A stretch of DNA of 64,000 bases from Bacteroides ihuae (GCF_900104585.1 NZ_FNVX01000004.1:310001-374000), one strand, 5' to 3'. Shown: positions 26,783-36,853, counted from the first letter of the stretch. Numbers and translations are program-made. The notes: a model not told the origin generated them from the sequence alone.

Positions 26783-27906
26783 TATATTTCTTTCAAGAAT
26801 TTATTCAATATAGTTTCCTCTGAGTAATCACGAACTGCTACCTCGCGAGCCTTCTTGCCCATAGTAGCCAAATCCTCCTTGTTCCATGTTTCAGGCCATC
26901 CGCAGAAACCTATACCCTCTTCACGAACGAGTAAGTCTATTTCGCTATTTACAGGACCTAAGTACATCACAGGCCTTCCAGAAGCAAGGATATTATATGT
27001 CTTACTAGGAACACCTAAACCATACATTCCCTCCTGCAGTGTAACTACAGCCACATCACATGCTGCAAGTACATCATTCTGCTGAGAGCGAAAATATGGA
27101 CCATGAAAGATAACTCTTGGATGATTCATTGCTTTGAGAGTTTTCTCCATAAAGCCAGTGCCGTAGAGATGGAATTCCACATTCTCCGGTAGGTTATTTA
27201 TTACTTTATCCAAGCCCTGAACACGACCAATATTACCGGCATACTGAAGGATTATTTTATCTTCTGAGAAAGGTTGTGGCTTTATACCATCTATATCTGC
27301 CCAATTTTCAACAATACTTATTTTGAGATTAGGATTATATTTTTTCACCTTCTGCTCAAGTACATCTTTCATGTCCCTACCAAGAGCAATCAATTGGTCA
27401 GCTCCACTATATGCCTTATCAAACACATGCTTGAACAGGCCATACATAGGTAATTTAAGTCCAGCAGGTTTTGTGTTTTCTGGGAATACGTCATGCACCA
27501 AAATATTCAGTTCAAAACCAACTTTCTTCTTTAATCTGCTCATCAATACAACAAGTGGAGCAGGATTAGTCACCATCAGCACCTTGTCATCCTTCTTGAT
27601 ATGCTGTTTTACAAGCTTTATCATTCGGCTGCTCATTAAAACAAATGATAGAGTTTTGCCTTTGGTTGTATTCTTATCAAGATCTTCGCCATTGGCACGA
27701 AACACCTCAATGCTTGGATCAAGACGGAAATTATTGTTCTCATCCAGCTTCTTGTGTTTATCATATATTTCAGGACCACAAATTACCTTAACTACATATT
27801 TCTCTACATATTTATTTGCTATCTCGCCCAGAATATACGATGTAGAGGTTTCATCTGGCGGAAAAAGCTCTGTAACAATCCATAGAATCTTATTCTTGTT
27901 TTCCAT
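26782..27906 (-). CDS. wbuB: WbuB-like GT4 glycosyltransferase (probable L-FucNAc transferase)
   Basis: A 374-residue GT4 enzyme with a GT-B fold: N-terminal LWIVTELFPPDETSTSYILGEIA, central AGNIGRVQGLDKVI near residue 225, and a C-terminal donor site with VPSKTYNILASGRPVMY. This arrangement matches WbuB, the transferase that adds L-FucNAc as the second sugar in E. coli O26-type polysaccharides. The presence of wbuC and of capE/capF/capG in the same locus supports this. It precedes the SDR gene with a 1-bp overlap. Confidence 0.85.
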   Translation of the reverse strand: MENKNKILWIVTELFPPDETSTSYILGEIANKYVEKYVVKVICGPEIYDKHKKLDENNNFRLDPSIEVFRANGEDLDKNTTKGKTLSFVLMSSRMIKLVKQHIKKDDKVLMVTNPAPLVVLMSRLKKKVGFELNILVHDVFPENTKPAGLKLPMYGLFKHVFDKAYSGADQLIALGRDMKDVLEQKVKKYNPNLKISIVENWADIDGIKPQPFSEDKIILQYAGNIGRVQGLDKVINNLPENVEFHLYGTGFMEKTLKAMNHPRVIFHGPYFRSQQNDVLAACDVAVVTLQEGMYGLGVPSKTYNILASGRPVMYLGPVNSEIDLLVREEGIGFCGWPETWNKEDLATMGKKAREVAVRDYSEETILNKFLKEI

Positions 27907-28129
27907 AAAAAATCAATATTATAACTTGTAGCAACAGGAGGTATCGCACCACATCAATAAACGACTACTTGTACTACTGCCATAAGCATCAGAAGCTTCA
28001 CAGCAACAGAAGCTCTGCTTGGATTATATAAGGTGCGTTTTCTCTTCACACGTCATTCTGTATACTTCGACAAACTTATCCATTCTTCTCCCTTGTGGGT
28101 AACGTCGAATTTGTAAATCATTAACAGGT

Positions 28130-29161
28130 TTAAATAAGATTTTTAAATCGCTCGTTGTACTTTCTATAATAGAATGAGTCAAGGAACTGCTTACGACAAT
28201 TCTCTGAATACATATCGAAGTTCTTTATTACAGTCTTGATAGCAAATTCAATCTCCTGCTTATTGGAATTATTCTCAATAGCAGCGATCTCAACACCGTC
28301 ATGAGCGAACTCGTTGCAGTTCTTCTCCAACACTAAAGCTGGTGTTCCAAACATAAAGCTCTTTGCTAATACACCACTCTGGGTAGTACGAGCATATGCA
28401 TTCCAGGCAACATAAGTTCTTGAATAGTAAGCATTAATCTCTTCATTAGTAAGCGGCCGACCTTTCTGCACTGTCAATCGAGGATTATTCTTAAACTCTT
28501 CTGGTACTTCAAATTCACTCCTTGTAGCAATAAGGAACTTTACTCCAGGGAGTTTGTTATCTTTAATAGCCCACTGTACGAATTCTATAAATTCGCCAAA
28601 AGAATGATCTGCTGCTACAGTACCGATATAGCTAAAGTATTCTCGCTTTGTTTCCTCATATTTCTGCCCACGCTCATCATCATACATCAGCGGCAGATAG
28701 TGGTAGTTGCCATTCTTGTAGAGCGGATTCGCATTGTAGTAATCAACAGCCTTCTTAGATGGAAGCAAAATTACATCACTCCACTTTACTGTCAGTGAGT
28801 TCACACGATTAATTATCCATAGCTTTGCTAGAGACTTATATGAGAAACCAGCCTTACGGTAGTCGCTCATAGGAGCCAAAGGCTCATGAAAGATATATAC
28901 CACAAGAGTTCCTTGACGTTTCATCTTCCAAATCAACATAAGGTTCTTCTGACTTGGGAACAGGAAAATGGCAAGATCAACCATAGGACAAGCATCCACT
29001 CCGACCTTCAAGATTCGACTTCCCTTCGGCAGGAAATTCTGAAACTTAGGATCTACATAAAATGATAATTCATACCCCAACTCCTCACACTGTTTATAGC
29101 TAGCCACCATGTGGCTGACGTGCCCAGGATGAAAATTGAGCGAAATTATTAATGCTTTCAT
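28130..29161 (-). CDS. Glycosyltransferase, GT-B fold (family GT4-like)
   Basis: A 343-residue protein with the start MKALIISLNFHPGHVSHMVA and a C-terminal half resembling GT4 enzymes (YYSRTYVAWNAYARTTQSG, KSFMFGTPALVLEKN, YYRKYNERFKNLI). The donor-site Glu pair of classical GT4 enzymes is not clear, so the family assignment is tentative. It should add one sugar to the capsule repeat. The stop of the next upstream GT4 gene is 8 bp away. A 223-bp gap separates it from wbuB, with a possible gene remnant inside. Confidence 0.75.
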   Translation of the reverse strand: MKALIISLNFHPGHVSHMVASYKQCEELGYELSFYVDPKFQNFLPKGSRILKVGVDACPMVDLAIFLFPSQKNLMLIWKMKRQGTLVVYIFHEPLAPMSDYRKAGFSYKSLAKLWIINRVNSLTVKWSDVILLPSKKAVDYYNANPLYKNGNYHYLPLMYDDERGQKYEETKREYFSYIGTVAADHSFGEFIEFVQWAIKDNKLPGVKFLIATRSEFEVPEEFKNNPRLTVQKGRPLTNEEINAYYSRTYVAWNAYARTTQSGVLAKSFMFGTPALVLEKNCNEFAHDGVEIAAIENNSNKQEIEFAIKTVIKNFDMYSENCRKQFLDSFYYRKYNERFKNLI

Positions 29162-29169
29162 TTATTTTC

Positions 29170-30372
29170 CTATTTAATTCTAGCTAGTTCCTTATACAAA
29201 TCAAAGTATTTTTGATTTTGCTTCTTTGAGTTAAATTGTTCAATTACTCTTTCTCTACATTTGGCAGAAGTTTCAACGCTTTTATTTGCTTTAATAGTGG
29301 AAATCAATGCCGGAACCTCATCTACGGAAGTTACCACATAACCAGTTTCCACATCAACTATCTCTTCGCCGGCAGTATCCTCCAAGACAATAACAGGAGT
29401 TCCACATGCCATTGCTTCTGCCGTAACAAGACCAAAAGTAACTTCCGCATTCGGATTGAAGATAACGTCCGACTTTGAGTAGAGTTCCTTCAGTTGTTCG
29501 AAACTCTCTGTTTTCTTAAAACCAATTACATTAGCCGGAATGTTCTGCATCTGCTCGTCATCGAGACCAACCATAATAATCTGTGCATCTTCAGATAAAA
29601 GTGTAGAAAGTTTTATAACATCATCGTAACCATTCGCATCAGTCCAACGGGTAGCAATACTCATAATGGTGAACTTATTCCAGTCTACACCTTCTACAGC
29701 TGTTTTTGCATCATACGGTTTAAACACATTAGTATCGATACCATTATAGATGACATGTGATTTGACCCCCTGTAGCAAAGACTCCTTAACGAAGCCATCC
29801 AGCCAATTAGAAACAGGTACCAAAACGATATTACCCATTCTGCTGAGGGCTTCCAGTTTAGTAATCCAGTTCCGTCCACTATGGTCAACTTTAGCTGCTG
29901 GATATTGGTGCAAACGAGGGCATTTACCGCAACCGATCTTCCACTTATCGCAGCTCTTGTTGATATAGGCACAATGACCTGTCATCAGCCAGAAGTCATG
30001 CATAGTAATGACTGTTGGAATATTTTTTTTATGAAGATAGTTCAACAACATGAGATAGTTGATGTAGTAACCATGAATATTGTGCAGATGCACAACATCA
30101 GGCTTAATCTCATCCAGTTGCTTCAGAAATTTCTTGGTTGCACAAAGTGAAAACAACCCATGACGATCAGTCAGCATCGTGCCGATTGCATGAATATAAA
30201 CGCTAAGTTTACCACCAATTTGGATGAGATACGACTTGCTCTCACGTGCCTCACGACCGTATGCAATGTAGCTATCCCATCCTTGACTGATAGCAAATTC
30301 TCCGAGCTGCTCTGCAATACGACCTGTAGAACCCGTGTTTACAACTGAATTTATTTGTAATAGTTTCGGCAT
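29170..30372 (-). CDS. GT4 glycosyltransferase
   Basis: A 400-residue GT4 protein. The N-terminal LLQINSVVNTGSTGRIAEQLG, the HDFWLMTGHCAYINKSCDKWKIGCGKCP stretch (about 135-162, with clustered Cys) and the C-terminal NPNAEVTFGLVTAEAMACGTPVI are typical of a capsule GT4 subgroup common in Bacteroides. It probably acts on the cytoplasmic face of the inner membrane. The start overlaps the preceding gene by 1 bp (TAATG), indicating coupling. The sugar is unknown. Confidence 0.88.
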   Translation of the reverse strand: MPKLLQINSVVNTGSTGRIAEQLGEFAISQGWDSYIAYGREARESKSYLIQIGGKLSVYIHAIGTMLTDRHGLFSLCATKKFLKQLDEIKPDVVHLHNIHGYYINYLMLLNYLHKKNIPTVITMHDFWLMTGHCAYINKSCDKWKIGCGKCPRLHQYPAAKVDHSGRNWITKLEALSRMGNIVLVPVSNWLDGFVKESLLQGVKSHVIYNGIDTNVFKPYDAKTAVEGVDWNKFTIMSIATRWTDANGYDDVIKLSTLLSEDAQIIMVGLDDEQMQNIPANVIGFKKTESFEQLKELYSKSDVIFNPNAEVTFGLVTAEAMACGTPVIVLEDTAGEEIVDVETGYVVTSVDEVPALISTIKANKSVETSAKCRERVIEQFNSKKQNQKYFDLYKELARIK

Positions 30373-31481
30373 TATCCTAATACTGCTTTAAGAACTTTCA
30401 TCTGAAACTTAGGATTCCATTGCTCATCAATTTCTTTGTAACACTCCTTGCGAACATGCTCTCTTTGATTGCCATTCAAGCGGAACCATTCGCTGATAGT
30501 TGTTTTCAGAGAATCGGCACTTCCTCTCTCAAAGAAATTTCCTGTTTGGTCTTCTTTTACAGCCTCAAACTCCGGCATCTGATAGGCGAAATTGCTGTGG
30601 GTAACAACAGGACACCCAAACATCAAAGTATGTATTGCCGTCAAACCAACATTTCCTGGAGCGACACAAAGATCTGAATTGAAGACAAGTTCTGCATTTG
30701 CCTTTTCGTCATAGCAAACACCATAGAACCAGACTGCATCTTTCAAGCAAGCCTTTTCCACCTGCTCTTCCAAAGATTGACGCATTGGTCCATCTCCCAC
30801 AAATACAATATTGTAATTCTGACCTTCTGCCTTTAATTTAGCCACAGCATCCACAAACATGTCCAGTTGTTTGACTGGTGTAAGACGGCCAATAAAAATC
30901 AGTACGGGATTAGAGTTGCAAAAATGCTCTTTATAGATATTGGTTGGCTGCATCTGCTTACGCAATTCAATCTGTACATCGTATGAAAGAGAGTTGTGGA
31001 TAACATGCATCTTAGAGGACTTTAGCCCCTCTTTCTCTAAAAGATCTTTAGCGTAATTTCCATAAATGAACAGATCATCCGCTAATTTATGGAAATTCTT
31101 CTTGATAACTCTTTCTGCAAATGTTTCCTTTCCATACCATCCATGTGTCCAAAAATAAGTCTGCTTCCTTGGATGGAATATCTTTAGCAAAATGCAAAGT
31201 ACCCACAACGAAACACACATAGGTGTACCCACCATGAGATACTTGTCATAATCCTTCCGATTCCACACCATCTTAACAAGTCCCTTCATGGTATAGAAGC
31301 GGCTGATAAAATTATCATGCTTCAGAATATGTACAGACTTGAGTTTATTGGTATCAAAAAGATTGATTCCGTTTTCCTCCTGTTCAAAATACCACTCACA
31401 ATCGTAAGTATTGTCAATGTCTAAATATATAGCCTCACGATACAATGACGGTATATTAAATATACAACAAATCTTTCCCAT
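30372..31481 (-). CDS. GT4 glycosyltransferase
   Basis: 369 residues from the ATG at 31481 (MGKICCIFNIPSLYREAIYLDI). The frame continues seven codons upstream, but that start would overlap the neighbour by 17 bp. The motifs VLIFIGRLTPVKQLDMFVDAV (near residue 197) and IVFVGDGPMRQSLEE are the usual GT4 acceptor/donor hinge. The late part, PGNVGLTAIHTLMFGCPVVTHSN, matches the donor site although the first Glu is replaced. Substrate unknown. Confidence 0.87.
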   Translation of the reverse strand: MGKICCIFNIPSLYREAIYLDIDNTYDCEWYFEQEENGINLFDTNKLKSVHILKHDNFISRFYTMKGLVKMVWNRKDYDKYLMVGTPMCVSLWVLCILLKIFHPRKQTYFWTHGWYGKETFAERVIKKNFHKLADDLFIYGNYAKDLLEKEGLKSSKMHVIHNSLSYDVQIELRKQMQPTNIYKEHFCNSNPVLIFIGRLTPVKQLDMFVDAVAKLKAEGQNYNIVFVGDGPMRQSLEEQVEKACLKDAVWFYGVCYDEKANAELVFNSDLCVAPGNVGLTAIHTLMFGCPVVTHSNFAYQMPEFEAVKEDQTGNFFERGSADSLKTTISEWFRLNGNQREHVRKECYKEIDEQWNPKFQMKVLKAVLG

Positions 31482-31485
31482 TCTT

Positions 31486-32841
31486 CTACTTAATAATATC
31501 ACCTACGTGTGCAATGTAAATCTGACGTGTGCCTTCATGGATAGAGTCGAAAACAGCCTGCTTCCCATCTCTACTCCAGCGAGGATGCAAATCACAATGC
31601 AGGCCGCTTCTAGTAAATGAAAGTTCCTCTGGAGAAATACTTCCCAATATCCTAGGATCTACCCCTATGAAATAGGTATCCTTCAATGCCACATCAGGCT
31701 TATCATCTATCATCTTGAATGTACCCAAATCAATACGATCATCATTATCGAAATTGTAGAGCATAAGCGTTCTGATACCGTTTGCATCAGGATATGTATC
31801 ATTGATACACCACTTACCATTGATCGGATTGGTCATAGGATGCCCATCTTCGGTAATCAATCCTTGTGCAAAAGGTGTTATAATAGGCTGTTCTGAATCC
31901 GTTATATACATAAAGTACTTGCCGGAATTTGCATTTCCTCCTCCATTTCCTCTACTGAGTACAAACTTCGCAACTTTCTTTGCGACTTTCATAGATTCTA
32001 CCATCAAAGGGTGTGAAAGCAATGGATTGTTACGGAGGGCATCCAAAAAACTGTTTGCACGACCAAAAATGTAAATGGTATTATCGTCTTTCCAGTCATA
32101 GTGGCTTAAGAAGCCTTGAGCAAGACAACGAAGTCCGGTACCATCAATGCCAATAGTCATCAGACGAGTCATCAGACCACCATCCGCCATAAAATATCGA
32201 TGCAAAAATGCGACACAATTGCATGATGGGTTCAAGCAAAGGTGTGTCAAATAGTGATGAGAAATACCAGAGATTGAAGTAGCTCCACACTCTGCAACCT
32301 GACGGACACTGACTAGAAGTTCTACCTTCTTAGTCTGCATATCCATCTTTGTGATACCGCTGTTTGTTGGAGTGGCATCATTTGCACCTTTATCTGCAAT
32401 GCCACTATAGCCATATCCGCCTAAACGGAACAAACGAGCATAATCCAGACCGTATGCATAACGACCATCCTTTGACAGCATGTGTGTTGTGGCCTCTAGG
32501 CGATCTACTAATTGATTTGTGCTTGCATCATAGATGTCTGTCCCCCACACGTCGCCTACACGATTGTTGATAGTAAATAATTCCGACTCTGCAACCCATT
32601 GCTGACGTGCTCCTTGAGGATAGTTTAGTGCAGTAGTTTCACCTACCTTTATATACTGACCGTCCTTTACATAACCACTTCCAAAGAGTTCTCCTGGGAG
32701 CGGAGGACGATTCATTGTATCAACTTCAAGTGAGAGGTATTTATCACCTGCTCCATTGGTAATCAACAGGTCGTGGAAGCCAAACAAATGGTGCTTAGGT
32801 CCATTTGTAAGTCTTTTTATTTTGCATTTAGTCTGTTCCAT
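31486..32841 (-). CDS. Oligogalacturonate-lyase-like beta-propeller protein
   Basis: A 451-residue protein without a signal peptide or membrane segment. It shows PD40/TolB-like propeller blades, and the C-terminal HCDLHPRWSRDGKQAVFDS (near residues 414-432) resembles the metal-binding region of oligogalacturonate lyases (PL22). Other His-containing motifs are GFHDLL, GISHHYLTH and SHYDW. PL22 enzymes act on unsaturated galacturonides in the cytoplasm. Here the gene lies among capsule glycosyltransferases, so a lyase role is uncertain: it could modify or sense lipid-linked intermediates, or be a structural relative without lyase activity. Confidence 0.65.
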   Translation of the reverse strand: MEQTKCKIKRLTNGPKHHLFGFHDLLITNGAGDKYLSLEVDTMNRPPLPGELFGSGYVKDGQYIKVGETTALNYPQGARQQWVAESELFTINNRVGDVWGTDIYDASTNQLVDRLEATTHMLSKDGRYAYGLDYARLFRLGGYGYSGIADKGANDATPTNSGITKMDMQTKKVELLVSVRQVAECGATSISGISHHYLTHLCLNPSCNCVAFLHRYFMADGGLMTRLMTIGIDGTGLRCLAQGFLSHYDWKDDNTIYIFGRANSFLDALRNNPLLSHPLMVESMKVAKKVAKFVLSRGNGGGNANSGKYFMYITDSEQPIITPFAQGLITEDGHPMTNPINGKWCINDTYPDANGIRTLMLYNFDNDDRIDLGTFKMIDDKPDVALKDTYFIGVDPRILGSISPEELSFTRSGLHCDLHPRWSRDGKQAVFDSIHEGTRQIYIAHVGDIIK

Positions 32842-32854
32842 ACTTGAGTACTAT

Positions 32855-33508
32855 TTATAATATTTTCTCGTTCCAAGAAACGTTTTTCTTCAACACTTTA
32901 GCAGGAATGCCTCCGAGAAGGACGTTTGGTTCAAATGACTTTGTCACAATAGCACCGGTACTGACAACTGTATCTTTCCCCAAGGTCACGCCTTTCATGA
33001 CCTTACTTCCTTCACCCAACCAGCAATGGTCGCCAATATGTATAGAAGCTGCAGGGTTGATACGATTACCTTCCAAGTCTGTCACAGAATGAGAATCACC
33101 AGTTCGTACTTGACAATGAGAAGAGATCATACCATCACGTCCAATAATCAGTTCAGAGTTATCTTCGGAACATGCAATGTGAGTATGGCGTCCAACGAAT
33201 GTCTTCGAACCAATTTCAACCTTACAGTTATTGTTTTCGACAAATATCTCAGCTTCAGTTACATAGGAATGATCCTTCAGAACAACCATACAATTGTTAC
33301 CTGTAATGCGTAATGTGGTATTCAAGAATGCTGCACCGCCCTCAATGATAACATAGTTGTGACTACCTCTGATTTGGATGCGAGACTTAACCTTCACACC
33401 TTTATTGACAATCACATTTCCCTTGCCATGATTATAGCTATGTTTTGCCTCATAATGCAACCAATTGTAATATATGGTGCGAAGGAATCTGTTATTTTTC
33501 AGCCTCAT
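32855..33508 (-). CDS. Left-handed beta-helix (hexapeptide) O-acyltransferase
   Basis: A 217-residue protein with many hexapeptide repeats from about residue 35 on. The C-terminal block GDHCWLGEGSKVMKGVTLGKD and GAIVTKSFEPNVLLGGIPAKVLKK is the typical end of the WcaF/Maa/LacA group of acetyl-CoA-dependent sugar acetyltransferases. It probably acetylates a sugar nucleotide or lipid-linked sugar. Its start overlaps the end of the upstream GT4 gene by 17 bp. Confidence 0.87.
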   Translation of the reverse strand: MRLKNNRFLRTIYYNWLHYEAKHSYNHGKGNVIVNKGVKVKSRIQIRGSHNYVIIEGGAAFLNTTLRITGNNCMVVLKDHSYVTEAEIFVENNNCKVEIGSKTFVGRHTHIACSEDNSELIIGRDGMISSHCQVRTGDSHSVTDLEGNRINPAASIHIGDHCWLGEGSKVMKGVTLGKDTVVSTGAIVTKSFEPNVLLGGIPAKVLKKNVSWNEKIL

Positions 33509-34691
33509 TTACTACAATATCTTTGAAGAACTTGTCTAATTTATTTCCAATACCATCGATAGTGTACTCACTAAGCACACGCTTTTGAAGTTCTAGTGCT
33601 TTCTTAACCTTTGCGTCATAATTGGCGATTACATCCTCAATTGCTGCCGCAATAGTAGTTGAATCCTCACCGTCATAATAGGTAATGTGACTGTTGTAAT
33701 CTTCATCTAACTTGCCAATTTCACTACTTACAATAGGACGTCCTGTTGAGGCATATTCCATCATCTTGAATGGGAAACCAGCTGCTTGAGCACCAACGCC
33801 CATGCTACGAGTAGTATTGATTAGGATATCAGCTGTTTCATCCAATGTCTTGATCAGTTCTTCATGCTTCATATAGCCATTGAACTCAAACTTATGGGAG
33901 GAAGGCACATAAGTCATCAGTTCCTTCATAGTGTCATTGAGGTCGCAGTTTCCATATACCGAAACTACACATGGAGTCTTGATGTGAGACATTGCCTTTA
34001 CCAAAAGGTCGCCACCCTTGCTATAATGGATGCCACCTGTTAAGATAATATGCACAGGTTTGGCGTCCTGCAGTTTGTTAACACGAGTAGAAACACTATT
34101 GATTACCTCCTCGTTCACAATACCGGGAGTGAGTACACGATGAGGAATCTCAGGTAACATAAGACCATTGCATACAGCCATAACACCATCGGTATGAGAG
34201 ATAATGCGATTGTACATCTTAGTCTTGAACCAAACAAAATTATTCTTATCACCAACAAGTGCATTATTAAAGATATTGTCCTCGTATTCAAGTACCCTAA
34301 TGCAATCGTTCAATGCAGGAGCGAGAATAGCAGCACCAAGTGTAATGTTGTAGTAAACCAACACATCGAAATGCTCACGCTTATGTTCTTTTTTCAAGAA
34401 ACTACTCATGCGAATCTGATTGATTGGATCACATCTACGCTTGCTGAGGATATCGCAATATTTAATGGTCAATTTGCCTTCAGGGTACTCCTCATATTCT
34501 GTGAAAGAAGGAACCTTTACATTACAAGTGGTAACACCCGGGCTATAGATGGTCACATCATGACCTGCAGCCATCATTGAACGAGCAAGACCAAGAGATT
34601 TCAATGGACCAGAAAGTGCAAAACGCTTACCCTCGCAATAGCGAGCCATGAACTCCTTGCCTAAGTAGGCGGTAAAATATGCTATCTTCAT
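33492..34691 (-). CDS. GT4 glycosyltransferase
   Basis: A 399-residue protein beginning MKIAYFTAYLGKEFMARYCEG. The central HIILTGGIHYSKGGDLLVKAM and the late INTTRSMGVGAQAAGFPFKMMEYASTGRPIVSS fit the GT4 donor-site layout (FPFKMMEYASTG). It lies in the run of capsule glycosyltransferase genes, 9 bp after the GT2 gene, and overlaps the acyltransferase gene by 17 bp. The transferred sugar cannot be told from sequence. Confidence 0.87.
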   Translation of the reverse strand: MKIAYFTAYLGKEFMARYCEGKRFALSGPLKSLGLARSMMAAGHDVTIYSPGVTTCNVKVPSFTEYEEYPEGKLTIKYCDILSKRRCDPINQIRMSSFLKKEHKREHFDVLVYYNITLGAAILAPALNDCIRVLEYEDNIFNNALVGDKNNFVWFKTKMYNRIISHTDGVMAVCNGLMLPEIPHRVLTPGIVNEEVINSVSTRVNKLQDAKPVHIILTGGIHYSKGGDLLVKAMSHIKTPCVVSVYGNCDLNDTMKELMTYVPSSHKFEFNGYMKHEELIKTLDETADILINTTRSMGVGAQAAGFPFKMMEYASTGRPIVSSEIGKLDEDYNSHITYYDGEDSTTIAAAIEDVIANYDAKVKKALELQKRVLSEYTIDGIGNKLDKFFKDIVVNEAEK

Positions 34692-34700
34692 AACCTAATA

Positions 34701-35654
34701 TTATCTATTTAAAAAAGAAACAATAGCAGGGTCAACTAATGTTAACATTGTTAATACTGCTGTTTTGAAATTAAATCTGGAATGGATTAGAGCTGTAAAT
34801 AAAAATCGTTTTATAGAGAGCTGACGATAATATTGAAGTACCAATTTCTTATCCTCTTTAGTTCTGTATTTTGGTAGTATCTGCATTATTGATGATGATA
34901 TATAATATAAATTCACATCTGGATTATTATAACCATATACATCAAAAATATGAGATGTGCCTTTTACAATACCTTCTACATTCCTGTAAGTCCTCTTTGA
35001 AGTTGTAATTGAATTCTCACGAGCTTGCCTATAGAAATACAGTCCTTCATTTACATAAGTTACTGTTTTAAAGTTATGCATCGTATCCATGAAATAAGGG
35101 CCATCTTCATGCAGAATTCCCTTTAAAAATATTTGGTTTGAATAAATTAGAATTTCTCTCTTATAACATTTACAAGGAGCTGGCGTTACATTAAAGATCG
35201 AGTGACCAATTGTCTTTTCTAATATCTCTTTAGATGAATATTGTCTTTCTTCTAATGGATAGGACTTGGTAACGATATTGTTTTCATTATAATAATACTG
35301 CATAGGAAATAAGACCAGATCAGATTGCTCAACTGCCTCATTCATTAAATAAATTGTATTTGGTGAAAGCCAATCGTCACCGTCTAGAAATAGAATATAT
35401 TCTCCTTTTGAAATCTCCACACCACTATTTCGTACTGCAGAAAGGCCAGCATTCTCCTGATTAATAATATTTATATTTGCGTTATACTGATATTTTTTGA
35501 GGTGTTCACCTGTATCATCAGTTGAACCGTCATTTATTACTATAATTTCAAAAGAAATATCTTCTGAATTACGTTGATTTAAACAACTATTTATTGCCAC
35601 TTCTATATATTCTCCAACATTGTAAGCGGCTATTATAATTGAGAATTTACACAT
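34701..35654 (-). CDS. GT2 glycosyltransferase
   Basis: A 317-residue GT-A fold enzyme. It begins FSIIIAAYNVGEYIEVAINS; the nucleotide-binding INDGSTDDT is near residue 60 and the metal-binding LFLDGDDWLS near residue 92. This is the only GT2 enzyme in the locus. The C-terminal 100 residues are helical and may contact the membrane. It starts 5 bp after the polymerase-like gene. Confidence 0.92.
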   Translation of the reverse strand: MCKFSIIIAAYNVGEYIEVAINSCLNQRNSEDISFEIIVINDGSTDDTGEHLKKYQYNANINIINQENAGLSAVRNSGVEISKGEYILFLDGDDWLSPNTIYLMNEAVEQSDLVLFPMQYYYNENNIVTKSYPLEERQYSSKEILEKTIGHSIFNVTPAPCKCYKREILIYSNQIFLKGILHEDGPYFMDTMHNFKTVTYVNEGLYFYRQARENSITTSKRTYRNVEGIVKGTSHIFDVYGYNNPDVNLYYISSSIMQILPKYRTKEDKKLVLQYYRQLSIKRFLFTALIHSRFNFKTAVLTMLTLVDPAIVSFLNR

Positions 35655-35659
35655 ATAGT

Positions 35660-36853
35660 TTAAAAGAATAGCATAAATGGTTTGATTAAAATATCGAATA
35701 TAGGAGCATAATCGCGACCTAGTCCTAAATAGAAAAAGAAAAACAGAAAAAGAAAAGCAGCTATACTAACACAAAATCGCCTAGACTTTATAGTTCCTGG
35801 ATTAAAGAAATATATTAGTATAAATGGAAAAAAGGAACCAACAAAGAAAAAATACCTTACACTAAAAACTGGAGCAAATTGAAAGGCAACGATTGTAGCA
35901 TATGTTAACACAAAAGCATACTGAAAGAAAATACCTCCACCTAAACGGTCCCTATGGATAAAATTCAAAATTGCGCAAAACATTAAAGGGATACAGTAAA
36001 GATTAAATCCTCTCATAGATAAGGTCAAACTTGAAGGATTATTATACGTATCTGACAGTCTAGTTCCTGCGCCACTTAACATTTCTATATCTAAGCTTGC
36101 TAAAGCTAAAGCTATGCTTTGATTAAATATTACAAATACAGCAAAACAAGTAAAAATTATAAATAAAGTCTTTATTTTTGCCCTTTTATACAATTGCGGT
36201 ATCAATGCAAGAACTATATATACTAGAGTTGATGAATGGGTAAATACTGACAATAGACCATAAATGATAAACTTTTTATTATTACCACAAACTCTCTGCG
36301 ATATTGCATATATCATAAATGCCGATGCAATTGTTTGGCGTAGCCCATGTATACTTTGAATGAAAAAAGGATTATAAAACGTTAGAGCTATAACAATCGC
36401 GATGATTTCAGTTTTTGATGCTGATGTAGTTTTGGCAATACTGTATATAGCTAAATAATGAAAGAAATATATTATGATAGTACATAATAAGATATACCCA
36501 TTAGTATTTCCTAAAGCAATATAGTAAAAGAATACGGATAAAATGTTAAAAAAAGGGTCTTGAATACTGTATTCTGAATTTTTATAATATAGAATGCTGT
36601 GAATTGGTTGTGAAATATCTATAGATTCAAACCAAGATAAATAATAGATTGTATCACTAGTTGCCACTTTAGTCATGTTAATACATCCCATCCACAAGGC
36701 TAGCATGAAGAAGAATTGCAAGTATGAAAATTTGGAATTTTCTTTATCCTTAACAAGAATAATCAGTGAAACAAACAAAGCAATAGTTGGATTCACTAAT
36801 ACAATCAATGCCAATGGAATAATAAATCCCAATTGATGAGTCTTTTTTATCAT
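35660..36853 (-). CDS. EpsG/Wzy-like polysaccharide polymerase
   Basis: A 397-residue integral membrane protein with about ten hydrophobic segments and a periplasmic-type loop. The EpsG-family patterns SDTIYYLSWFES near residue 65, FSVFTHSSTLVY-like (YGLLSVFTHSSTLVYIV) and the early GLRQTIASAFMIYAI are visible. It probably joins the lipid-linked repeat units on the periplasmic side. Wzy proteins are poorly conserved, so the call rests on topology, the EpsG motifs and its place between acyltransferase and GT2 genes in a locus with a Wzx flippase and a Wzc co-polymerase. Codon use is AT-rich compared with the nucleotide-sugar genes. Confidence 0.82.
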   Translation of the reverse strand: MIKKTHQLGFIIPLALIVLVNPTIALFVSLIILVKDKENSKFSYLQFFFMLALWMGCINMTKVATSDTIYYLSWFESIDISQPIHSILYYKNSEYSIQDPFFNILSVFFYYIALGNTNGYILLCTIIIYFFHYLAIYSIAKTTSASKTEIIAIVIALTFYNPFFIQSIHGLRQTIASAFMIYAISQRVCGNNKKFIIYGLLSVFTHSSTLVYIVLALIPQLYKRAKIKTLFIIFTCFAVFVIFNQSIALALASLDIEMLSGAGTRLSDTYNNPSSLTLSMRGFNLYCIPLMFCAILNFIHRDRLGGGIFFQYAFVLTYATIVAFQFAPVFSVRYFFFVGSFFPFILIYFFNPGTIKSRRFCVSIAAFLFLFFFFYLGLGRDYAPIFDILIKPFMLFF

